In this document: positions 10,501 to 21,040 of the stretch, one piece after another | Layout: every line of letters starts with the position of its first letter | Position numbering within the stretch: the first letter of the stretch is position 1 | Assembly: GCA_963682175.1 (NCBI GenBank) | Contig: OY821787.1 | Location: 25,336,501-25,400,500 of the forward strand | Direction: 5' to 3' | DNA length: 64,000 nucleotides | DNA from: Triglochin maritima | Lineage: Eukaryota > Streptophyta > Magnoliopsida > Alismatales > Juncaginaceae | Made by a program: the position numbers and the translations under genes | Notes under the pieces: model-generated | Told to the model about the DNA's origin: nothing | The model's database searches: none | Seen by the model: the letters and a program-made list of their open reading frames with translations, nothing else

Positions 10501-12114
10501 ACATAATTGGTTGTCCATTTGACAACTATGAGGATTAGCCAATACTAGAAGATAATCAAGCTGGTTTCATATTTAAAGTATCATGAATATGAATTGTTCA
10601 AATTAAAAAAAATTGATAGTCTTAATGATAAATGAGCTATAAGACAAGACGGTGGAGAAGAAGATGAATTCAACAATTTAAGTTGTAAGAATGATTGAGG
10701 AATTAAAAGTTGAACAAATAACATAGATAATTTGTAATTGACAACTTCACATAGTTTGAAGACATCCTTACTCCATCATGAGGAATAATAATGGAAGTTA
10801 CTAGTTAATCTTCCTAAGAATGATTGAGGTTTAAAAAGTAATTATAACAACGATTAATATATATAGCAGAAACAATAGATTTGGAATTCAAAGGTGATTA
10901 GAACAATGAAATAAAAAGATGATCAAATTAAGGAGTGGAACTAAGATGGTTGCCAAAGAGGGTTGCTGAATGAGGCTAGAAGTTTGATTTTATTGGTCTA
11001 TACTTGTATGTGCATGTTTGTGTATATACTACAAGTTTGTTCTGATGCAAATGCAGATCCTGATTGTTTCGTACTATCTTGATTGCCATGTAATACAGCA
11101 ATATGCTGGATTCAAGACATATCTCTGGCATGTTATTTCCACCACAAATTGTGTATGCCCAACTCTAAGTTGTGCAAAGTGGTACAATACTATGAACTTC
11201 TCAAAATTAACATGAACTTACAAATTACATGTTCACCCAACAAATGGAACACACACACCGTTAGTGTAACACCCAAAATTTAGTCTCATATCGGCTAATA
11301 AGAAATTATTAGTATGGGATATGTGATATGAGTGTACTGCTACAGCATCTAACCAGCTTAAGCTTTTGTGGCAAATTTAGGGAGGATGTTGTGGACCAGA
11401 AGACATGGGGGTGACAGATCGGACTCAGACTCGATGCGGGCTCGAAGATTGGACGTTACAATTAGCCACAAAAAACTCTAAAATCATAGAACCTCCTAAT
11501 TTGAAAAGCCTCAAATTCCACAATCGCAAAAACCAGAAAAACAAACCTTAATCATGGTAACCACGAGAGTGGCGTGCCTCTCCTGCCAATCCGTTAGATC
11601 CTTCCTAACATTAGGCAACTTTGGCTGCCCCGAAATCAAAACCTCCGCATTCCCATCATCCCCTGCACCAAACAATAGCAAACTCATTCTCAAAAAATAA
11701 AAATAAAACAATTTCCCATCATTACCCTGCACCAAACCCTAATAAACTAAAAAACCAAAAAAAATAATGAATTTTTAGTAACCACCTAATCCCACCATCA
11801 CCAAACCCTAACAAACTCATTACTCATCATCAAATAATAAATAAATAACATAAAATAAAATAAATTTTTAATTTTCCGACACCTCCTAATCCCACCCTTC
11901 CCTGCACGAAACACGCATCAAAAAAGACTCAAAAAAAGTTTTTTGTACTTTGGGGTAGGGGGAAGTCTTTGAAGGTTTGGACGGTGAAGGACTTGACGAA
12001 GTCCTTGAGCTCGTCTGTGACTCCCAAATCTTCTTCAACAGACGGGGAGGTCGCGGGTTTGGGGGTGGAGTTGTTGGGTCTGAAAGCCCAGGAAAAGAGG
12101 GACGAATGTTTCAT
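7592..12114 (-). CDS. BSD-domain protein, four exons, complete
   Basis: Exons on the minus strand are 11,949-12,114, 11,547-11,662, 8,837-8,934 and 7,592-7,742. All joins keep the frame, use GT-AG sites, and give 176 residues. The N-terminus (ELKDFVKSFTVQTFKDFPL, about residues 35-53), the LTDWQERHA segment (78-85) and the BSD core LRYVLCPRHL...FWRIYF (99-118, with the diagnostic Phe-Trp pair at 113-114) match small plant BSD-domain proteins. The C-terminus carries a basic helix (YEIRAIQKEKIRRMESM) and an acidic tail. The BSD domain is named after BTF2-like transcription factors, synapse-associated proteins and DOS2-like proteins; the molecular role of this small plant group is not established to my knowledge. 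The frame is intact, so the gene may be functional, but a 24-kb MULE sits 84 bp upstream of its ATG. Confidence 0.9.
8041..8126 (+). mobile_element. Au-like SINE 3' fragment in BSD intron 3
   Basis: The stretch reads gaggcaaaggctgcatatac, then a proline-codon-like cccctgacccc block, then agggagccttgtgcgctagg and ends in a T run. This resembles the conserved 3' end of plant Au SINEs (GTAAGGCTGCG...GGGAGCTT...GCACCGGG...TTTTT). The 5' tRNA-derived part is not evident, so it is probably truncated. Confidence 0.5.
8935..11546 (-). other. Intron 2 of BSD gene
   Basis: This 2.6-kb AT-rich intron has a consensus donor at its right end and a ttccag acceptor at its left. Apart from the short LTR-like insertion at 11,265-11,460 I recognise nothing in it. 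A weak tRNA-like box B (gttcgaacac, near 10,000) is not enough to call a SINE. Confidence 0.6.
11265..11460. mobile_element. Short solo LTR / TRIM-like insertion
   Basis: A 196-bp segment starts TGTAACACCC and ends GGACGTTACA, with flanks gttag and attag that match at four of five bases. This structure is typical of a solo LTR of a small non-autonomous LTR element. It lies in BSD intron 2, close to exon 2. No internal region, primer site or coding sequence is present. Confidence 0.5.
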
Positions 12115-12197
12115 TTTAACCTCCCAACAAGATCGGACTGGACATGTTTCGATTTTTGAATTATATACACGACGGTTTTGTCGTAGTTTGAGGCAGA
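12115..12197 (-). promoter_or_regulatory. Residual proximal upstream region of BSD gene
   Basis: Only 83 bp separate the BSD start codon from the MULE target duplication. A TATATA at 12,162-12,167 (minus strand) sits about 48 bp before the ATG; it could be a core promoter or simply lie in the 5' UTR. Distal promoter sequence should now begin beyond 36,664. Confidence 0.35.
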
Positions 12198-12206
12198 AAT
12201 TTTATT
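12198..12206. repeat. MULE target site duplication, left
   Basis: AATTTTATT here is identical to 36,656-36,664. Nine-base duplications are the hallmark of Mutator-like transposition. Confidence 0.85.
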
Positions 12207-12253
12207 AGAGTTTTTTGCTTGGATGTTATTCCAAAGCAACATATTTTACTTTA
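12207..12253 (+). repeat. MULE left terminal inverted repeat
   Basis: By eye about 39 of 47 positions match the reverse complement of 36,609-36,655, with one gap. Similarity stops after ACTTTA, while the right end continues into ~90-bp tandem units. Confidence 0.8.
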
Positions 12254-13345
12254 AGATCCCTGTACACGGACGCAGGCGTCCATGACGCACCTTATGTGGC
12301 ACTTCAACTGTGGTGAGTCAGCACCCAGTCAGCTTGACACGTCGTCCTCTCCCTACGCGTCTTTTTCTTTTTTTTAAAATCGACGGTTCTTTGCGTACGA
12401 CAGTTCCTTTCCAAATTCGAGATTAGACAGCGCGTAGACACTAGTGTGGCGACGGTCCGAGTGTTGAGGAAGGAAACAAAAAGACCCATCGAAAAGGAAA
12501 GGAAAGTCCATCTTTGTGTTTGTACCTGTGAACGGAGAAAGCCGAAAAATAGTTCCTCTCGGTGTGTTTCACAACAAAACGAGAATGGATTCGCCGAGTA
12601 ATGTTGTCGCTCCCGAAGTTGTGGCTGAGCAGGTGGGTCGATTTAGGTTTTTGATCGGGGTTGGATTTGTTATTTACGAACTTTCGTTCGTTTTTTTGTT
12701 TATTTTAGGGAAACACCTACTACTTCCGGGAAACGAAGTGTGGTTGGACGGCGATTCAAAAGCAGTTCGGTAAGATGAAGGACGTCGAGAAGGAGGTTTT
12801 CCGAGGGACCGCTTTCGGTAACTTCCTACATTTTCCTAACATTACAACGGACAATGAAATATTGGGTTGGTTCGTCTAACACTACGACGTGAAGGATGTG
12901 GGGATGATAATAGGATCAGGGGTAGTCCCCCTTAAAGCTGAAGACGTTTCCCTAATTCTGGGGCTAAGAGTGCGTGGGAAGACAGTTGTTATGGATCTCA
13001 CGGGTGTACAGAAGCAAGATGGGGTGAACCTTGACAACACTCAATTATTAGGTCATCTGACTGCAACTAGTGTGATGGGCGACCCCGAGGAGTACGTCTG
13101 ACTCCTTATTTGTTTCACCTTCAACCATTTTTTGTTCTTCGATGGAACACTTCGAACCAAAATGTGGTTCATGAAGCATTTGAGGGACATCAAACGCATC
13201 AACAGATATGCATGGGCGCGTGCAGTTCACGCAGCCCTAGTTCGGAGTCTAGAGGGAACCAACTTAGAACTGCAGGAAAGGAGATCGGCCAGGAACTTCA
13301 TTATGAAGCAGGGATGCGTCGAAGGCTGTGTAGCAATACTACAAG

Positions 13346-13965
13346 TAAGCAATTTTGTCCGGAATACGTTGTTTGTCTGTCCGGAATAAGTAATTCGGTC
13401 TGTCCGGAATAAGATGTTTTGTCTGTCCGGAATACGTTGTGGGAATGTCCAGAATAAGTTGTGAGCCTGTCCGGAATAGGATGATTGTTTGTCTGGAATA
13501 GTTGTGAGTGCAGATTTAGTTGGGTTTCTATCCGGAATACGTTGTGTGTTTGTCCGGAATCAGTTGTGTGTCTGTCCGGAATACGATGTTTGTCTGTCCG
13601 GAATAAGTAGTTCGGTCTGTCCGATATAAGATGTTCTGTCTATCCGGAATATGTTGTGGGAATGTCCAAAATAAGTTGTGAGTCTGTCCGGAATAAGATG
13701 ATTGTTTGTCCGGAATACATTGTGTGTCTGTCCGGAATCAGTTGTGTGTCTGTCCGGAATACGTTATGGGAATGTCCAGAATAAGTTGTGAGTCTGTCCG
13801 GAGTAAGATTGCTTTTTTCGGATTAGTTATGAGTGCATATTTAGTTGGGTTTCTGTCCGGAATACGTTGTGTGTTTGTCCGGAATCAGTTGTGTGTTTGT
13901 CCGGAATACAATGTATGTCTGTCCGACATAAGTGGTTCGGTCTGTCCGGAATAAGTAGTGTAGTT
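13346..13965 (+). repeat. 22-bp TCTGTCCGGA array in Ulp1 intron 2
   Basis: About 25 units read gtctgtccggaataagttgt with variants; several neighbours are exactly 22 bp apart (about 13,686 to 13,796). The array fills most of the intron between the donor at 13,345 and the acceptor before 14,008. The core TCCGGA is palindromic. Confidence 0.9.
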
Positions 13966-14540
13966 TATGTGAAGTCATTATTAACATTTAATCTTTCCTA
14001 TTTGAAGGTGTGACTTTATGAGAAATTCAAATCGAGGGAGCCCAGACAAGCATATCCACGGATGAAAAGTTGGACGGAAATGTTTGGGAAACGTTTAACT
14101 CTGAGGAAATGGGAGGAACTTGGAATCACCTTAGCTGAGATTTACAACGGCAAATTCGACCTGAAGGGGCCTCCATCACTAAGTGAAAGGGATCTGGAAC
14201 TGATTAGTTCCGATCAAAATCTTGTTCAATAGTCGCGCAAAGCAAACTTTTCTGCCTCAAAGGGGTCCGCTTCAACATGCACTCTGCCAAGATTACAACT
14301 TAGAGACTGCAGCATTCCGTGTGACCCGCTGCTACAAGAGTTGGAACTGAGTGAGGTGAAGACGAAATGGATGCAAGCCGAAGCAACCCTTAAGAAGGCG
14401 ACTGAAGAGGTTAACAGACTGGAGGAAGAATTGAAGATGTCCCACGAAGAGTGTCGGAGGCTGAACGAAGAGATTGTGTCTCTACGAGGAACGGGGGCAT
14501 GTGAAACTCACTTTGGGGAGAAGACCCAATATGTAAATAT

Positions 14541-15290
14541 AGAGGAGGATCAGGAGGAGGAGAAGGAAGAAGAGAGGAAGAGAGAAGAGAAGAATAGAGA
14601 AGAGAAGAGCAGAAGGCAGAAAAGAGGAAGAGGGAAGAGAAGAGGAGAAAAGAGAGGAAGAGGGAAGAGAAGAGGAGAAAAGAGAGGAAGAGAAGAAAAA
14701 AGAGAGGAAGAGGAAAGACAAGGAGGAACAGAGGAAAAAAAGGAGGACAAGGAAGAAGAAAGGAAGAGAGTGGAGAAGCAGAAAGAAGGAGGAAGAGGGA
14801 GGAGAAGAAGATAGAGGGGGAGAAGGAAGAAGAGAGGAAGAGGGAGAAGTAGAAGAGAGAGGAGGAGAAAGAAGAAGAGAGGAAGAGGGAGGAGAAGAAG
14901 AGACAGGAGGAGAAGGAAGAAGAGAGGAAAATGGAGGAGAAAAAGAGAGAGGAGGTGGAGGAGGAAGAAGAAGAGAGGAAGAGGGAGGAAAAGAAGAGAG
15001 AGGAGGAGAAGGAAGAAGAGAGGAAGAGGGAGGAGAAGAAAAGAGAGGAGGAGAAGGAGAAGAAGAGAGAGGAGGAGAAGGAAGAAGAGAGGAAGAGGGA
15101 GGAGAAGAAGATACTGGAGGAGAAGGAAGTAGAAAGGAAGATGGAGGAGAAGAAGTAAAAGGAGGAGAAGGAGGAAGAGGGAAACGAAACTGGGGTGTCA
15201 AAAGACAACGCTCGAGGAAAGATGATGAAGAGCGGGCTAAGAAGAAGAAGGTGGAAGCGGAGCAAAAGAGATAAGACAGAGCGGCCCAAA
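14541..15290 (+). repeat. Long purine tract encoding an E/K/R coiled coil
   Basis: For about 750 bp the plus strand is almost only A and G, built of short units such as gaggagaaggaagaagagag. In the Ulp1-like gene it encodes repeats like EEEKEEERKREEKK, expected to form a charged helix. The frame shifts within it. The opposite strand shows long Ser/Phe/Pro/Leu-rich frames that are only mirror images of this composition. Confidence 0.9.
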
Positions 15291-16189
15291 GGAGCCTAAC
15301 GAAAAAGGGGAAAAAGAAGAGGACAATTACAGGTTGGTTGTCCACTTAGTGGCGACGAGGCCTGATGTTGACATGACCGCATTGGGAACGTTGTCAGCTG
15401 ATGAGGTCAACGTGTTATTGAACTTGACCGCACCCAGTAAGGACCAGACAGAGGTGATCTGGAGAGGGGACATTTGTAGTCTAACACGCCGCGAGCTGAA
15501 GGAACTACTAACGCCGGGGATGGATATGGGCGACCAAACAATGGATGCGATGATTTCGGTCCTCCAAGGAAGACGACAAACACAAAAGGTTATATGCATA
15601 TCAACATTCGAATCAGGGCGAATTGTGGAGGGTCAAGGCGGAGCAATTAATGATTGTATACTCTCTAAAATTAACAGATTGTCTCCAATAGAAACCATAA
15701 TCGCACAACCATGTTGGTCTGCAGGTCATTGGACTCTGGTGGTTGCCCACGACCCGTCTGCAGAGTTCCTACAGTTCAACAGTATGTCAAGGGTGCTAGA
15801 TTGAGGTGAAGATCCAGACGTGATGGTTGGCGCACATGAATGTCCAGCAACAGAGGTGGCTAAATACTGGAGGGAAGTGCTAAAGGTTGATTGGCCATTG
15901 AGAATCCTCAGGAAGAATAGCCAACGACAACCACCCGGGAGCAATGATTGTGGAGCATATGTTTTACACTAGATCGAGTGCTTAATGCTAAAGCTTGACC
16001 CAACGAAGGAGAAGCACCAGAAGACCATTCACTGTATCAGGGGCGAATTGGCGGTCTGGTTACTGAGGGACCCCCGTTCGTGTGTGGAAATCTGAAGACC
16101 AATTTTTGGAGTGTTTTCTTTTTTACCTGTACAAATTACAAACACCATTTTTTGAAGATAGGTTTGTTGTATGTTAGTCTTGGAACAAA

Positions 16190-16855
16190 CCACATAATCC
16201 GGAGAGATCTCCAACATAATCCGGACAGATCCAGAACGTAAACCGGACAGATCAGGAGCTTAATCTGGACACACAAACCACATAAACCGGACAGACTAGG
16301 ACCTTAATCCGGACACACAGACCACATAATCCAGACAGATCGAGAACGTAAACCGGACAAACCATGACCTTAATCCGGACAGACCAGGACCTTAATCTAG
16401 ACACACAAACCACATAACGGGATAGACCAGGACCTTAATCTGCACACACAAACCACATAAACTGGATAGGCTGGGACTTTAATCAAGACACACAAATCAC
16501 ATAATCTGGACAAATCCAGAACGTAAATCAGACAGACCAGGACCTTAATCCGGACATATCAGGACGTTAATTTGGACACACAAACCACATAATCCAGACA
16601 AATCCAGAACGTAAACCGGACAGACCAGGACCTTAATCAGGACAGACTGGGACCTTAATCTGGACACACAAACCACATAATCCAGACAGATCCAGAATGT
16701 AAACCAGACAGACCAGGACCTTAATCTGGACAGACCGGGACCTTAATCTGGACACACAAACCACATAATCCAGACAGATCCAGAACGTAAACCGGACAGA
16801 CCAGGACCTTAATCTGGACACACAACCCACATAATCCGGACAGATCTCCCGCATA
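16190..16855 (-). repeat. TCCGGACAGA array between the two MULE genes
   Basis: Some thirty ~22-bp units alternate among taatccggacagatccagaa, taaaccggacagaccagg and ttaatctggacacacaaa, giving a higher-order period near 66 bp. On the plus strand the core is TCCGGACAGA, so the sense TCTGTCCGGA is on the minus strand, that of the transposase gene. A small outlier group lies at 17,030-17,110. Confidence 0.85.
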
Positions 16856-17205
16856 ACAAATGTCAATTAAAAGTAGACTTAGATTTAAAGACAAATGTAC
16901 GTTAAACTTTAGTTTTACGGGAATTGTTTAACACCATGAATGTTGTACATGATAAATTGGATTCAACATAAAATTGATGCATTTGGCACATTTTACAACC
17001 TAATGAATTGGTATTTATACTTAAATCTGGACGAACCCACGGTATAATCGGGACAAATCTCCCACATAATCAGGATAGACCCAGCACGTAATCCGGACAG
17101 CTAATTCAGAGTAAATAAGATCAACAAACTAACCAACAACTGAAAATCCACAACTTATAAGTCTGATAGTTTTACAAGAGACAGAAAATAACATGAAATC
17201 TTAAA
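16856..17205. other. MULE 3'-3' spacer
   Basis: This AT-rich stretch lies between the convergent Ulp1-like and transposase genes. Apart from four degraded TCCGGACAGA units at 17,030-17,110 I see nothing in it. It probably contains both 3' UTRs. Confidence 0.4.
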
Positions 17206-18885
17206 TTAAGGAGGAAGTTCCTCGTAATACAAATTCATGTCCCAATCACCGAAATCATGATCCCCCAGTTTTGGTGCGACTGGGTGCAGTGACGACGTAA
17301 CCTTCTTCTTGAACTTTCTCTTCTCTTGTTGGTCGTGCTTTTTGTGGCTTCTTTTAATTATCTTCTTAGCTAAAGAAATCTATCGTCTAGTCGGCGGTCT
17401 GCCTAGATGTCTTACCTTATCTGGATTGAGAACATATGTACCCGTCGTCCCAGGTTCAACAAGTTGAATAGGGAATTGGGTAGTTTGCATACGTACCTTA
17501 AGCAATTTAATATACTTAACAGCCTCAAGATACCTTGCGTGTGAAATGAAAGCTTCCTGTGCGATCCAAACGAGACAACCCATTATGTCATCGTGACGAC
17601 AAAACGCATCCTTCTCCATTATACCATCGTCTGGGTACATCTTGTCTCGATAGCTCCTTCGAATATCCTTCCGCCATCGATTAATTATGTAAGACTGCAG
17701 GAGCAATGCATTAGGATCTAAGCGTGCAATGACAACAAAAACGTGGCAACATAGAAGATCAACGTGCTAAAACGCTCTACAATCACATGTGAAGTTCATA
17801 GATCTGATTTGTACTAGGAAATGTTTCGACATTAGCTGATCACCAGACAATACACCTTCAAATACTTTGTAATGGAATGTGTCATCCGTATTGAACTCCT
17901 CCGTAATATCGGAGTATATCATCTTCCCAATTTGTAATTGTACTTTCTTGAAGACCCCTACCGTATACAACTCGCTCAACTGCCTCTCGAATGGATACAT
18001 TGAAACTAATTGGGAACTCTTATGAAGACAATCGAAATCTGATTGAGCTTCCTTCTCATACTTGTGGCGGAGCGCGAGTTCGTATTGTTGAACAAACTGC
18101 TTAAGTGTGGTCTTAGATGTCAGACACTTGTCGAAAAAGGTGCTCATACTCTCGCTTCTCTGAGTAGATGTCATTCCTGCGAAGAAACAATCTCCAACAA
18201 ATGCAGGTATCGAGGACCCTCGGATTGCATAAATCGATTGGAGCCAACTATGGTTATGGAGGTCAAAATCACCAAGAAAATCATGCCAATTACGCTCAAA
18301 TTCTGCTGGGGTTTTGGAATCTAATACAATCAATGTGAGATCAAATAACATGTGTTTCTGATACTGTGTCGGCAACTTCAATGAAGTTTTGTTCATTATG
18401 TGCCATATACAAAATCTGTGCATCGCGTCTGGGAAGATATTCCTCACAGCAGCAGTAATGGCGCCACATTGATCTGTTATGATCGCTGGGGGACTTATAT
18501 CTGCATGGACGAGAGCAATTTAAAATGAGTGAGTCATATATTCAAAGGTACGAAAAACTACTTTGAAAACTTAATCTGGATAAACACACAATGTGCTTAA
18601 TCGTTTAAACTACTACTGCAAGTGCACGACGTCGGTTAAGACGTGACAAATACGGGTCGATCCACGGGGAGGAGAGACCACTCTGGTTTTTTAGAAATCA
18701 AGTGGCAACAAAAGGGGAGAAGAGTTTGTCTATGCTAATCTACGCTACACTAAACAACTAAGAAGAAAAATGCAAAGTAAAGAACTAACGATTACTTCGA
18801 ATCAAAACTAAAAGAATGAAAAACTAAGCTGGAATCAAGAAGAGAAAGACCCCTAGGGGTGGAGTGTGTGCACACATGTAAAAAG

Positions 18886-20387
18886 TGTAGGATTTCGTGT
18901 CTCTATGTAGGTATGTATTTTAAAATTTTAATATAACATACAAGATCGATTTTCATATTTTCAGCAATTTTATGTACACCTATTTGTGTTTTATTCTAAT
19001 AACATGCAACTTACATTTATTAAAAATAATCCACAAAGGTAGAATCATACCCAAAGGTTCTCTAAAACCTTTTTGATGATCCGGAGTCGCGTTGCACGTT
19101 GAGTTGTCCACAGAATTGCCTCCGAGTGTTCACCAAACTCTAAACAAGATTAGAGAGAAATGAGCTAGCCAATCAATCTCTAACAATGTTTAGAATCTAG
19201 CTAATAACCCCTCTTTAAGTCTTCTGAGATTCTGATCTCCAAACTTAATTTTACTAAGAGTATTTTCGTGGTGATTAGGGAGAGATTAATGAGAGAAAGA
19301 TTTTTGCATTAGTTGTTAAACAAGTAGGAGTATGGGTCCTTTTATAGTCTCCCAAAACATCCTTATCAAGAGTTATTCTTTAGCCATTATCCCTTGTTTA
19401 TTCTCTCCTAAATTAATCTCTAATTTCCACATAATCACCCACAAAAAACACTTTAATTAAATATGGAATTAATCCACCCATGATCTAATTAATCTCTTAA
19501 TAATTCAGACAGAATCATTCTTGTTCGGTAGACCGAGTATTATTCGGTCATCCGAACCATTCGGTTATAACACGTGTTCGGTGCACCGTGAGCTAGACGG
19601 TCGACCGAATCCTTATGAGAATAATTCCTTGGAAGAATTCGGAAGAACCACGTCTTTTAATCAGTCTACCGTTGACCCACCAAAATCGCTCCTGGGACAT
19701 AGTCATCGGATGACCGGGTCACATTCGGTCTACCGAAAATACTACTTCTTGGTTGACCGTGCACACTCGGTTAACCGAACCCGATTGTCTAGGCACTCCA
19801 GACAATTTCGGTGAACCAATTTTGCTTACCCGTTCCCTATTCGGTTAACCAACCCGAAGATTCCCTGGTTGACCGAACCATGAACGGTTCACCGTGTTTT
19901 ACCCTGATTTTGCTTTTTGTCAAATTTTAGATTTATTTCCAACAAAATTTGTCCTTTTGGGGTTTTTAGCAAATTCACATCTTATAAAATATATTATCAT
20001 ATGTGATATTAAATTATTACACAACATAATATATATACCTCATATGAATTTATTATGATTCTAATTATGTCAATTCTCATGACATATTGATTTTATTCAT
20101 TCACCACATGTGTCTTATTTTCACATGAAACCCGACACATCATATCAACTTAAAATCAAACCTCTTGTTTCCCAGTTTTGTGGTGTGACCTATAGGAGGA
20201 TCTACGCCAAATTCACAACGATATTAAACATTTAATATCTCAAACTATAAGCGGTATCTTGCTACACATTATAGTTACCCAATTAGCATAGATGTCTTTG
20301 TTCCACCCGAACCAAAACACGATCCATTTAGTGATGTAAGTGCACCACTTGTGTTCGTCCCTTGCCTCATGATATTAAGAATATATA
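18886..20387 (-). repeat. Copia LTR d (3' terminal, 5'-truncated)
   Basis: The left end is tgtaggatttcg, the reverse complement of the LTR terminus ...CCTACA. The match to the complete copies stops after aagaatatata, where leader sequence begins. It includes a dyad cluster at 19,521-19,890. Confidence 0.85.
19521..19895. repeat. CGGTNNACCG dyad cluster in copia LTR
   Basis: The cores vary: ggtagacc, ggtgcacc, ggtcgacc, ggtctacc, ggttgacc, ggttaacc, ggttcacc, but the CGGT and ACCG arms are kept. Equivalent clusters lie at 21,670-22,045, 29,520-29,895, 31,305-31,680 and, inverted, 56,270-56,640. An apparent reading frame of about 75-97 codons across each cluster has no sign of being a gene. 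Confidence 0.85.
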
Positions 20388-21040
20388 TTTGAAAAATTGT
20401 CTAGTGCAAGTCCTATGTAAAAATCATCTCATATGCATGCATATACATAGAAATAATATTTGGCTTTTACATACATAAGCCCCAGTGATTGAATAATAAT
20501 AACATACACATTCATTCATTCACACATGGCTTCGATGGAACATATAAACTCACATATCCCTGCATTAGAGAACTCGAGCAACGCATGTACATATACTATA
20601 TATTACTCGATTTAGTTTATCATGCATCTCTAAATCAAACAATTCTAAAATCATTTGAAATCCATTAAAGTGATTTTATGCATCCATAGTTCAAAACATA
20701 AAACATTTGAACCGCTTGTTTATCCAATTTCAAAAAATAAACATTTAAAGAAAGATAAACATATGCCTTTTTCGTTTTGTTGATTCTTATAAAATAATCA
20801 TTTAATTAAAAACGAAAATTCTATAAATTAGACATAAGTCTAAATCTTAATTATAACATTCACATTATTTGTTTTAAATCATTTAAAACTATCAAAAGAA
20901 TCAATTAGAATTAAATCAACAAAACCATCAAAAAACTCGAAAAAGACATAAAACATGAATTGTTTTGATCGTAGATGTTAAACTAAAATTAATTATATGG
21001 TCTAATTGTTGAAAATATGAACTAAAAGCTTTCTTACCAC
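20388..21040 (-). other. Copia leader (second unit), with degenerate primer site
   Basis: This copy of the untranslated leader is nearly identical to 28,200-28,886. Its primer site (minus strand, TGGTAAGAAAGC at 21,028-21,039) differs from the initiator-Met form. It joins directly to truncated LTR d, so the gag-pol of this unit has been deleted. Confidence 0.75.

Larger units (their letters stand above)
12585..16095 (+). pseudogene. Ulp1-like (C48) protease gene of the MULE, decayed
   Basis: Probable exons are 12,585-12,632, 12,709-13,344 and 14,008 onward. Exon 2 encodes a domain common in transposon-borne plant Ulp1 proteins (AFGNFLHFPN...LILGLRVRGKTV...RINRYAWARAVHAAL). Exon 3 continues into a long Glu/Lys/Arg coiled coil and then the protease: GHWTLVV supplies the His, FNSM stands where the family has an Asp, and GSNDCGAYV supplies the Gln-side loop and Cys. 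In-frame stops are TAA 12,877, TGA 13,099, TGA 14,011, TAG 14,230, TGA 15,802 and TAG 15,970; each is one C-to-T or G-to-A change from a sense codon. The low-complexity part also changes frame. Active relatives cleave SUMO or ubiquitin-like conjugates; this copy cannot. Confidence 0.85.

Noticed and set aside
13346..13965. Resemblance of the regular 22-bp units to a CRISPR array
   Set aside because: Units are contiguous and degenerate with no unique spacers, and the setting is a plant transposon intron.
14411..15345. Two long minus-strand frames of nearly 300 codons rich in Ser, Phe, Pro and Leu
   Set aside because: They are the reverse complement of the purine tract in the Ulp1-like gene. 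Composition alone keeps them open; there is no domain and no start context.
19521..19814. A 75-97 codon frame repeated in each copia LTR across the dyad cluster
   Set aside because: The frame is present because the LTR copies are recent duplicates. It is cut to different lengths in different copies, is inverted to the wrong strand relative to element transcription, and resembles no protein.
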